A stretch of DNA of 47,520 nucleotides from an uncultured Pelagibacteraceae bacterium (GTDB lineage Bacteria > Pseudomonadota > Alphaproteobacteria > Pelagibacterales > Pelagibacteraceae). The notes below the pieces were generated by a model. That model had not been told where the DNA came from. It was given only the letters and a program-made list of their open reading frames with translations, and searched no databases. This document shows, piece by piece, positions 1 to 7,952 of the stretch (positions within the stretch are counted from its first letter, which is position 1; each line of letters starts with the position of its first letter). The position numbers were made by a program, and so were the translations under genes. The DNA lies in the NCBI GenBank assembly GCA_902561075.1, contig CACEOC010000007.1, positions 1 through 47,520 on the forward strand, in the 5' to 3' direction.

Positions 1-1
1 T

Positions 2-1537
2 CCGATAAAGACAGCTTACTGGAACCATACACCTTTATTATTAGTAACGCCGCAAGCTGCAAACAAAACTATGGGTCAAGGTGGATTTCAGGAAGTTGAA
101 CAAATGAATTTATTTAAAGATATGGTGTGCTATCAAGAAGAAGTTAGAGACCCATCAAGAATGGCTGAAGTTTTAAATAGAGTAATTGAAAAAGCTATTA
201 GAGGATCTGCGCCTGCACAGATAAATGTTCCAAGAGATTACTGGACGCAAGTTGTCGATATTGAACTTCCACCAATTGTAAGGTTTGAAAGACAAGGGGG
301 TGGTAAAGATGCAATTGATAGAGCTGCAAAAATGTTATCTGACGCAAAATTTCCAGTTATTTTATCAGGAGCTGGAGTTGTAATTGGTAATGCAATTGAT
401 GAATGCAAGAACCTAGCTGAAAAATTAGATGCACCAGTTTGTAACGGTTATCAGCATAATGATAGTTTTCCAGGAAGCCATCCTTTAGCAGTTGGACCTT
501 TGGGGTACAATGGATCAAAAGCAGCAATGCAATTAATTTCGAAAGCAGATGTAGTTTTAGCTCTAGGGACAAGACTTAATCCTTTTTCAACATTACCAGG
601 TTATGGAATAGATTATTGGCCGAAGAATGCAAATATTATTCAAGTCGACATGAATCCAGACAGGATTGGACTTACAAAAAAAGTAACAGTAGGTATAGCC
701 GGGGACGCTAAACAAGTTGCAAAACAAATTTTAGAAAAACTATCTTCAAGTGCAGGGAATACCGGTAGAGAGGAAAGAAAAAATTTAATTCATCAAACAA
801 AATCTGCATGGTTACAAACACTAACCAGTCTAGATCACGAAGAGGATGATCCAGGAACAGTTTGGAATAAAGAAGCGAGAGAAAGAGACAGCGATAGGAT
901 GTCACCAAGACAAGCGTGGAGAGCAATTCAATCAGCAATGCCTGAGGATGTAATTATGTCTAGTGATATAGGAAATAATTGTGCAATTGGGAATGCTTAC
1001 CCAACATTTGAAAAACCGAGAAAATATTTAGCACCAGGATTATTTGGACCTTGTGGATATGGTTTTCCATCAATACTAGGAGCTAAAATTGGTTGTCCAG
1101 ATACACCTGTTATTGGATTCGCGGGCGACGGAGCATTTGGAATAAGTATGAATGAAATGAGTTCTTGTGCCAGAGAGGAATGGCCTGCAATAACAATGGT
1201 TATATTTAGAAATTATCAGTGGGGAGCGGAAAAAAGAAATTCAATTTTATGGTTCGATGACAACTTCGTTGGTACAGAACTTGATCCAGAATTAAGTTAC
1301 GCAAAAGTAGCCAATGCTTGCGGATTAAAAGGTGTTACAGTAAAAACAATGGAAGAAACAACCAAAGCTATTAAACAATCCTGTGAAGACCAAAAAAAAG
1401 GTATTACAACTTTTATTGAAGTTATATTAAACCAAGAACTCGGTGAACCATTTAGACGAGATGCAATGAAAAAACCAGTTGAAGTTGCGGGTATTAATAA
1501 AAAAGATATGAAACCCCAATTAGTAGATAGAAATTAA
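2..1537 (+). CDS. xsc: Sulfoacetaldehyde acetyltransferase (ThDP-dependent), 5' truncated by window edge
   Basis: Frame is open from base 2 (PIKTAYWNHTPLLLVTPQAANKTMGQGGFQEVEQMNLFKDMVCYQEEV...). ThDP-enzyme features GDGAFGISMNE and NYQWGAEKRNSILWFDDNFVGTEL resemble Xsc. Confidence 0.9.
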   Translation, partial: PIKTAYWNHTPLLLVTPQAANKTMGQGGFQEVEQMNLFKDMVCYQEEVRDPSRMAEVLNRVIEKAIRGSAPAQINVPRDYWTQVVDIELPPIVRFERQGGGKDAIDRAAKMLSDAKFPVILSGAGVVIGNAIDECKNLAEKLDAPVCNGYQHNDSFPGSHPLAVGPLGYNGSKAAMQLISKADVVLALGTRLNPFSTLPGYGIDYWPKNANIIQVDMNPDRIGLTKKVTVGIAGDAKQVAKQILEKLSSSAGNTGREERKNLIHQTKSAWLQTLTSLDHEEDDPGTVWNKEARERDSDRMSPRQAWRAIQSAMPEDVIMSSDIGNNCAIGNAYPTFEKPRKYLAPGLFGPCGYGFPSILGAKIGCPDTPVIGFAGDGAFGISMNEMSSCAREEWPAITMVIFRNYQWGAEKRNSILWFDDNFVGTELDPELSYAKVANACGLKGVTVKTMEETTKAIKQSCEDQKKGITTFIEVILNQELGEPFRRDAMKKPVEVAGINKKDMKPQLVDRN

Positions 1538-1560
1538 AATATTATCATATCCATTTATAA

Positions 1561-2340
1561 ATGAAAAAACTAAATGTCATATCCAGAAAATACTGGAATA
1601 GACAACCATGCAATATTAAGCACTCTAAAAAGAAATTGTTTTCCAAAGAGTATTTTAATGAGGTATCAAAAAAAAGATATTTTGTAGAAGGACACATTAA
1701 AAATTTTGTAAATTTTAAAAAATGGAAAAATAAAAAAGTATTAGAAATAGGGTTTGGTATAGGAACTGATGCAATAGAATTTTTGAAAAATGGTGCAAAA
1801 TATAATGGAATTGAATTATCGGATAAGTCACATGAAATTACAAAGAAAAGAATTAAAATATTTAATTTTAAAGCTGAATCATTGATATTTGATGAAGCAG
1901 AAAATTTATCAAAACATTTCAGTAAAAAAAATAATTTTGATCTTATTTATTCTTTTGGAGTTTTACATCACTCCTCAAGTTTACAAAAATGCTTAAGAGA
2001 AATTTATAAAATAATGTCACCTAAAACAGAATTAAAAGTAATGCTCTACGCCAAAAATAGTTACAAATATATGATGATGAAGAAAAAATTTTTAAGATAC
2101 GAAGCTCAAAAAAATGTACCAGTTATTGATTTTTACGATCACGAAGATATAAAAAAATTATTCAGTAAATTTAAACTTAAAGAAGTTAGACAGGATTTTA
2201 TATTTCCTTACAAAATCACACCATATAAAAAGAATAAATATGTAAAGGTTGAACATTTTAAGTATATGAATAAAAATATTTTTAATACATTTAGAGAAAA
2301 TTTAGGCGAACATCTTCTTATAACAGCAAGAATTAAATAA
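1561..2340 (+). CDS. Class I SAM-dependent methyltransferase
   Basis: Motif I VLEIGFGIGTDAIEFLKNGAKYNGIELS; later DLIYSFGVLHHS. Confidence 0.8.
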   Translation: MKKLNVISRKYWNRQPCNIKHSKKKLFSKEYFNEVSKKRYFVEGHIKNFVNFKKWKNKKVLEIGFGIGTDAIEFLKNGAKYNGIELSDKSHEITKKRIKIFNFKAESLIFDEAENLSKHFSKKNNFDLIYSFGVLHHSSSLQKCLREIYKIMSPKTELKVMLYAKNSYKYMMMKKKFLRYEAQKNVPVIDFYDHEDIKKLFSKFKLKEVRQDFIFPYKITPYKKNKYVKVEHFKYMNKNIFNTFRENLGEHLLITARIK

Positions 2341-2347
2341 AATAAAT

Positions 2348-3094
2348 CTATTTGAATTTATTAAAAATTATACATTTTATAAATTCAATAAGATATCTTG
2401 CTAATGAGCTTGTTCTTATCGCACTTTCTGCATCTGTCTCAATATAACTTGTAGGTATATCTTTTATTTGATATCCACTTTTAATTATAAATAAAAGGTT
2501 ATTTAAGTGTCCAATGGGTGATTTAAATACAATTTCCCTATTAATAAAATTTTCAACTAGACTTAATTTATAAAATCTAAAAGTATTTGAGTAATCAGAA
2601 ACATTTTTATTAAATAAAATTTTACAGATTATAGTAATAAATTTACTTATAAAAATTCTAGATACTTTTCTGTTCTTTACAACAGATTCTTTATGATATT
2701 TTGATCCAATTACCAAATCACAATTACTACTTTTTAATAATTCAATCCCATTCTCAATATCTTTAGGATGATGCGCGAGGTCAGAGTCTATCTCTACAAT
2801 ATAATTTGTATCAACATTATTATTAATCCATTTAAAACCATCTAAAGAAGCAGAGAATCTTGTTGAGAATTTTTCTTTTTTTACTCTTTTCAAAACATGA
2901 AAATTATTACTAAAAGTTTTTTCTATTTCGATTTTAGTTTCATTATCGGAGCTATCATCAACAAAACATACAAAATATTCATATTTAGAAAGATACTTAA
3001 CTATTTCATCTTTAAGAGGTTTAATTTTATCTTTATTGTGAAATACAGGTATTAATATTGCAAAATCAAAGTTAGTTAATTTTTTCACCTTCAC
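2348..3094 (-). CDS. Glycosyltransferase family 2 (dolichol-phosphate-mannose synthase-like)
   Basis: FAILIPVFHNKDKI...CFVDDSSDNE...YIVEIDSDLAHHPKDI, a GT-A GT2 pattern. Confidence 0.8.
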   Translation of the reverse strand: MKVKKLTNFDFAILIPVFHNKDKIKPLKDEIVKYLSKYEYFVCFVDDSSDNETKIEIEKTFSNNFHVLKRVKKEKFSTRFSASLDGFKWINNNVDTNYIVEIDSDLAHHPKDIENGIELLKSSNCDLVIGSKYHKESVVKNRKVSRIFISKFITIICKILFNKNVSDYSNTFRFYKLSLVENFINREIVFKSPIGHLNNLLFIIKSGYQIKDIPTSYIETDAESAIRTSSLARYLIEFIKCIIFNKFK

Positions 3095-4343
3095 CTATTT
3101 CTATAATTTTTATGCCTTCTCGATTTTTAATGTATCTGAAGGGATCTAAAATAGTTGAACCTTTGTTAAATTTTGAGTTTAAAAATGCTTTATGTTGTGT
3201 ACCAATAAAATAGCAAATTTTTTTATTATTTAATTTATTTAATACTAAAAATTTTTCTAATGACAATTTATCGACCTCAGGATCCCAAATAAATATTTTA
3301 GACCTTTTTTTCTTAAGTGAGTTATATAAATAAATGCTTGGACTACCTGTTGTAATATTAGTTTCAGGTTTGAAACTTTTACCCATAACTAATATTGGTT
3401 TACCTTTAGACTCTTTTAAACATATGTCTGCAAGCCAATGATTATATTTTTGCCTTTGCAACATTATTGCTTCAAAAATATTAAAACTTATATTATGTCT
3501 TTTGGCTAGGTAACTCATTGCAATATTATCTCTTGGATGACATCCGCCTCCGTCACCCATACCACCTTTCATATATGAACTACTTATTATTCTTTTCGTT
3601 GATAAAGACAAAGCTCTAGATACTTCATCAATACTAGTGTTTGGCAGTCTATGACACATCTCTGCAATTGAGTTTATATAAGCAATTTTGGTAGAGATAA
3701 ATGTATTATAAACAACTTTTATTAATTCTGCATTTTCAATAGTTGTTTCAAAAAATGGAGAACTAGTTAACGTTCTATAAAAACTTTGTGCTTTTTGACT
3801 TACAAATTTATTCTCAGAACCAAATAATATTATCTCTGGATATAGAAAATCGTCAATGGTTGTTCCCATTGCTATAAAAAAAGGATTATAACCAATTTGT
3901 GTATATTTATTTGTAACGGGTAATATTTTTTTTCTTATGGAACCAGGTAAAACAGTGGAAATAATGATTACAATCTTCTTTTTTTTTATTTTTTTTAATT
4001 CATCAGAAATCATTTTCATGCCTTTTCTTAAGTATGTGTAATCAAAATCTTTTCTTGTTTTTGGAATATCGTTAATTCCTTCATATTTTTTGTCATGAGG
4101 GGTTTGAATAGGAACGAATATAATATCTGAAAGTTTTATTAATTTTTTAATATCTACAATTTCAATGTTTGTCTTCTTTAAGAGATCATTTGCATGTTTT
4201 TCCTTATAATCGATTTTTCTTTTCTTTATTTGCTCATAAATTTCTTTTTTTATGTCAAATCCATAAACTTTGTGACCCTTGCTTTCTACAGCTAACGCTA
4301 CAGGAAGTCCTAACTTACCTAAACCTACAAATCCTACTTTCAT
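3072..4343 (-). CDS. UDP-glucose/GDP-mannose dehydrogenase family nucleotide-sugar dehydrogenase
   Basis: N-terminal Rossmann GFVGLGKLGLPVALAVESKGHKVYGFDI; catalytic-Cys-like GGGCHPRDN; C-terminal GKSFKPETNITTGSPS. Confidence 0.85.
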   Translation of the reverse strand: MKVGFVGLGKLGLPVALAVESKGHKVYGFDIKKEIYEQIKKRKIDYKEKHANDLLKKTNIEIVDIKKLIKLSDIIFVPIQTPHDKKYEGINDIPKTRKDFDYTYLRKGMKMISDELKKIKKKKIVIIISTVLPGSIRKKILPVTNKYTQIGYNPFFIAMGTTIDDFLYPEIILFGSENKFVSQKAQSFYRTLTSSPFFETTIENAELIKVVYNTFISTKIAYINSIAEMCHRLPNTSIDEVSRALSLSTKRIISSSYMKGGMGDGGGCHPRDNIAMSYLAKRHNISFNIFEAIMLQRQKYNHWLADICLKESKGKPILVMGKSFKPETNITTGSPSIYLYNSLKKKRSKIFIWDPEVDKLSLEKFLVLNKLNNKKICYFIGTQHKAFLNSKFNKGSTILDPFRYIKNREGIKIIEIGEGEKIN

Positions 4344-4391
4344 ATTTTAAAATCTTGCGTTTCAATTAATTAATTATATTTTTAATCATAA

Positions 4392-6179
4392 ATGAATATT
4401 TATAAAAAAGAGATCTTCTATCCTATCATTTCTCTTATTTCATCTATTTTTTTATGTACTTTATTATGGGATAAGATTAGCTTTAATTATTCAAATCCAC
4501 ATGAAATAATAGGAGAATATTCAAAAAAGTCCTATAGCGTACATAATGACACAATAAGATATTTATTTTTTATAATTGTTCCAGTATTGACTTTTTTTGT
4601 CACATTCTTAACTACAAAAAATAAAAATAGTTTTAATAATCTTTCACTGAAAATATTTAAATTTAACGAAAATGTTAATAATTTTCAAATTCTAAAAAAA
4701 AATTTAATTTTAGTACTTTTAATTGGTCTGACATTATTTTTATCAACTGACTGGTCACCAAGGCCTATTCAATCTTTCGAAGATGGTATGCCATTGTCCG
4801 GATCAATTATTTTTGAAAACAATAAGCTCCCATGGACAGATGTTTATTTAAATTCTGGTTTCTTTTATGACATGCTGAACGCAAAAATTTCGTGGTTAAT
4901 TACAGGCCAAAAAACAATAGGGTCATATATATTTTATTTAGAATTTTTAAATTTTATAGCAATTGTTTTATTTATTTATTTTGTTTATCAACTTTCTTCT
5001 CAATTAAATTTAAAAAATCAAACTAATAATTTTTTTATATTTGTATCTATTATTAGCTATATTTATTTATGGGATGAGAGTATTTGGAGGGATATTCCTT
5101 TAATACTTTTTCTAATCTTTTCTTTAAATTACTTAAACAATAAAAGTATATACTCAATTTTAGTTTTAGGTTTTCTCTCAGTTTTTACGTTCTTTTGGTC
5201 TCTTGATAGAGGTTTCTTTGTATTTTTGGTTTATATTTCTTTTCTTTTTATTGTTTTGATAAATAATAAAAAAGATTTTCTTAAGTTTATTTTAACCACC
5301 ATAATTTTTTGGATAATTACAATTTTATTTATTGGGATTGATGTCTCGAAAGAATTTTTTTTGCATACAAAAGAAATATTTTCGCAGCACGAGATGCTTA
5401 ATGGTTTAATCCATCCTAAACCTTTTTCAGACGATCCAGACGCTAGTAGAGCTACAAGATCTCTTTTAATTATCATCTCAAATTTTGTTATTACGATTAT
5501 TATTTTTTTTAATAAAAAAGATTTGTTTTTTAACAATTCAAAATTTATTTTTGTACTATTTTCAATAATGAACTTTATAATTTACAAGTCAGCTTTATCA
5601 AGATCTGATGGTGGCCATATAAAAATGGCTTCAATATTTTCAATAATACTCTTATTAATTTACTTAATATTTTTTTTAACGAAATATATAAGTGAAAATA
5701 AATTAATAAATTTAAAGTTTGTGAATTTATTTCTAGTTGGCGTATTATTTTTATTAAACTTAAATTCATTAAAAAATATTCCGAGTTTTTACGGTAATTT
5801 AAAAAAATTTATAAATTTTGAGAAAAATGAATTTATAGACAGTAATTATTTAAATTCCATAAATCAAATAAGTAAGTATTTTGTTAATGAAAACTGTATC
5901 CAGGCATACACATATGATTTAGCGATTTATTATATTATAGATAAACCAAGTTGTTCTAAATTTTTCAATATCTGGGTAATTGGATCAAAAAATAATCAAT
6001 TTAAATACATTGAAGAAATAATTGAAAAAAAACCTAAGTTTATTTTAACAGGAGGAAAAGTGGGTCCTTCTTTTTTAGATTTTCGTTATCCATATATTCA
6101 TTCCTTTCTTACAGAAAAATATTATATTTACGATGAATTGAATGATTGGAAAATTTTAAAGAAAATAATTTCGGATTAA
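4392..6179 (+). CDS. Large multi-TM membrane protein, possibly GT-C-like, function unknown
   Basis: 595 aa with many hydrophobic segments and a soluble C-terminus; neighbours are polysaccharide genes. Confidence 0.6.
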   Translation: MNIYKKEIFYPIISLISSIFLCTLLWDKISFNYSNPHEIIGEYSKKSYSVHNDTIRYLFFIIVPVLTFFVTFLTTKNKNSFNNLSLKIFKFNENVNNFQILKKNLILVLLIGLTLFLSTDWSPRPIQSFEDGMPLSGSIIFENNKLPWTDVYLNSGFFYDMLNAKISWLITGQKTIGSYIFYLEFLNFIAIVLFIYFVYQLSSQLNLKNQTNNFFIFVSIISYIYLWDESIWRDIPLILFLIFSLNYLNNKSIYSILVLGFLSVFTFFWSLDRGFFVFLVYISFLFIVLINNKKDFLKFILTTIIFWIITILFIGIDVSKEFFLHTKEIFSQHEMLNGLIHPKPFSDDPDASRATRSLLIIISNFVITIIIFFNKKDLFFNNSKFIFVLFSIMNFIIYKSALSRSDGGHIKMASIFSIILLLIYLIFFLTKYISENKLINLKFVNLFLVGVLFLLNLNSLKNIPSFYGNLKKFINFEKNEFIDSNYLNSINQISKYFVNENCIQAYTYDLAIYYIIDKPSCSKFFNIWVIGSKNNQFKYIEEIIEKKPKFILTGGKVGPSFLDFRYPYIHSFLTEKYYIYDELNDWKILKKIISD

Positions 6180-6643
6180 TTTATATTTTTTAATTCATCA
6201 ACAACTGACTTTGCATGATCTTTAACTCTTACATTTGACCATATTTTATGAATTTTACCTTTAGAATTTATTAAAAAAGTTGATCTGATAACACCTTTAT
6301 ATTTTTTCCCTAAAAATGATTTCATTCCCCAAGCACCATACTTTTTAATAACCGATAACTTCTCATCTGATAATAAATCAAATTTTAATTTATATTTTTT
6401 TTTGAATTTTAAATGACTTTCAATACTGTCTTTGGATATTCCAAATACAACTGTATTTTTTTTATTAATCATTGAATTTAATTTACTGAAGTCTTTTGAC
6501 TCTAGAGTACACCCAGGGGTGTCATCTTTAGGATAGAAGTATAAGATAATATTCTTCTTTTTTATCTTATTTAATTCAAATACATTACCGTCAGTACTCT
6601 CTAATTTAAAATTAGGAGCAGATTGACCACTTTTTAATTTCAT
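6176..6643 (-). CDS. bcp: Thioredoxin-dependent peroxiredoxin, Bcp/PrxQ type
   Basis: YFYPKDDTPGCTLESKDF motif. Confidence 0.9.
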   Translation of the reverse strand: MKLKSGQSAPNFKLESTDGNVFELNKIKKKNIILYFYPKDDTPGCTLESKDFSKLNSMINKKNTVVFGISKDSIESHLKFKKKYKLKFDLLSDEKLSVIKKYGAWGMKSFLGKKYKGVIRSTFLINSKGKIHKIWSNVRVKDHAKSVVDELKNIN

Positions 6644-6651
6644 TAAATAAA

Positions 6652-6885
6652 TTAACTATTAATAAGATCTAAAGCTTCATTCAACAATTTTTCAGATTTT
6701 GAGTGATCTCCGTTAGAATGAGCATTCTCCCCAGCATCTCTTAATTCCTGAATTTTAGCTTTTAAGCTTTCATCACTTACATTTGATATTTCGCTATCAA
6801 CTTTATTCCATAGCATTGGACATGATCCTGCAAATGAGTAAGAACTTACTAATACAAAGCAGATTGTAAATAAATATTTTTTCAT
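6652..6885 (-). CDS. Small secreted protein of unknown function
   Basis: 77 aa with signal peptide MKKYLFTICFVLVSSYSFAGS. Confidence 0.6.
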   Translation of the reverse strand: MKKYLFTICFVLVSSYSFAGSCPMLWNKVDSEISNVSDESLKAKIQELRDAGENAHSNGDHSKSEKLLNEALDLINS

Positions 6886-6984
6886 AAGTTCTAAATAATA
6901 ATTTACGTAAAAATTAAAAGGTCAACAATGTCACAAGTATAATTATATAGTTAAAAAATTGGTAATTACTTGTATTTTACAATT

Positions 6985-7440
6985 ATGAGAAGAAAATTTT
7001 TTAAAATAATTTTAGGTTCCATATTTGGAGTTTTTCTTGCTCCTTATTCTATCGTTTACGCAGTATCCAAAAAAATTATTAATAAAAATTTAACAGATGA
7101 GCAAAAAGAAATTTTATTCAATGAAGGAACAGAAAAACCTTTCACCAGTTCTCTTCTTCATGAAAAAAGAAAAGGTTTCTATCATTGTGCAAATTGTGGG
7201 AATAAGTTATTTAGCTCCGAAGCAAAGTTTGATAGTGGAACTGGCTGGCCCTCATTCTCAGAGGCACTACCTGGAGCTTTTAAAACTAAAGTAGATTTTT
7301 CTTTTGGAATGATGAGAACCGAATATCATTGTGCAAAATGTGGCGCACATCACGGTCATGTATTTAATGATGGTCCAACAAAAACAAAAAAAAGATTTTG
7401 TAACAACGGATTATGCTTAATATTTAAACCGTCTTCATAA
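6985..7440 (+). CDS. msrB: Peptide-methionine (R)-S-oxide reductase with twin-arginine signal-like N-terminus
   Basis: FDSGTGWPSF, HCANCGNKLF, YHCAKCGAHHGHVF and RFCNNG. Start chosen at MRRKFFKIILGSIFGVFL rather than the upstream ATG at 6970. Confidence 0.85.
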   Translation: MRRKFFKIILGSIFGVFLAPYSIVYAVSKKIINKNLTDEQKEILFNEGTEKPFTSSLLHEKRKGFYHCANCGNKLFSSEAKFDSGTGWPSFSEALPGAFKTKVDFSFGMMRTEYHCAKCGAHHGHVFNDGPTKTKKRFCNNGLCLIFKPSS

Positions 7441-7446
7441 AAATAA

Positions 7447-7471
7447 GGGGCGTTCTGTTGCCAGGTGCCCC
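7447..7471 (-). terminator. GC-rich hairpin, probable terminator of the small minus-strand gene
   Basis: Plus strand: GGGGC-GT-TCTG-TTGC-CAGG-T-GCCCC. On the minus strand it is followed directly by TTATTTTTAT. Confidence 0.55.
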
Positions 7472-7485
7472 ATACCCCATTGTGA

Positions 7486-7677
7486 CTATATTTTTTTTAT
7501 CTCTTTTTTAATATGTCCCAAAACTTTACCAGAATTTTTTCCAGCTTTAATTGTATATCCACTAGTCCCACCGGCATTAGTGTCTACACTTTTTATATTT
7601 TGAAACATTAGCTTGTTTAGCTTAGAGATCTTTGAGTCTCGGCTAAACGAACTAAGTACTCTGTGCATTCTTTTCAT
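7486..7677 (-). CDS. Small basic protein of unknown function (63 aa)
   Basis: Minus-strand RBS AAGGAGAG lies just upstream of ATG at 7677 (MKRMHRVLSSFSRDSK...). The ORF-track start at 7701 lies upstream of this RBS. Confidence 0.65.
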   Translation of the reverse strand: MKRMHRVLSSFSRDSKISKLNKLMFQNIKSVDTNAGGTSGYTIKAGKNSGKVLGHIKKEIKKI

Positions 7678-7712
7678 ACACTCTCCTTGTTGGTTATCCA
7701 AAACTCGCTTTT

Positions 7713-7756
7713 AACCGATGCGATATCGGCCTCTTTTTTACCATGAGATATGGTAA
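7713..7756 (-). promoter_or_regulatory. Tandem-hairpin 5' leader of the small basic protein gene
   Basis: Minus strand TTACCAT-ATCTC-ATGGTAA (7756-7738) then GGCCGAT-ATCGC-ATCGGTT (7731-7713, two outer G-U pairs). Pentaloops are ATCTC and ATCGC. Confidence 0.5.
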
Positions 7757-7793
7757 TAAAACTGTATAATTTTTGGTTTAGGAGATCAATACT

Positions 7794-7904
7794 TTAAAAA
7801 TCAACTATAAGAGTATCTTTAGAACCAACATCTCTTGAACTATTAACAATAGTACTTCCTTTTCTAAGAGCGACGCGTATTAATCCACCCATAGTAACAT
7901 ATGA
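7794..7904 (-). pseudogene. Degraded 3'-end copy of the circularly permuted ATP-grasp gene at 9564-11009
   Basis: Minus-strand translation [36 protein letters not shown] aligns without gaps to [36 protein letters not shown] (27/36 residues by hand), including the TAA stop. The rest of the gene is absent. Confidence 0.85.
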
Positions 7905-7952
7905 AAATTTTGTACAAACTACTATAATAAAATTTAATTTATATCTTAAATA

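Noticed and set aside
5231-5536. 101-aa minus-strand ORF inside the 595-aa membrane protein gene
   Set aside because: Antisense shadow ORF in AT-rich sequence; no supporting signal.
6175-6180. Overlapping stop codons of the convergent membrane protein and bcp genes (TTAA)
   Set aside because: Common in streamlined genomes; no regulatory signal visible.
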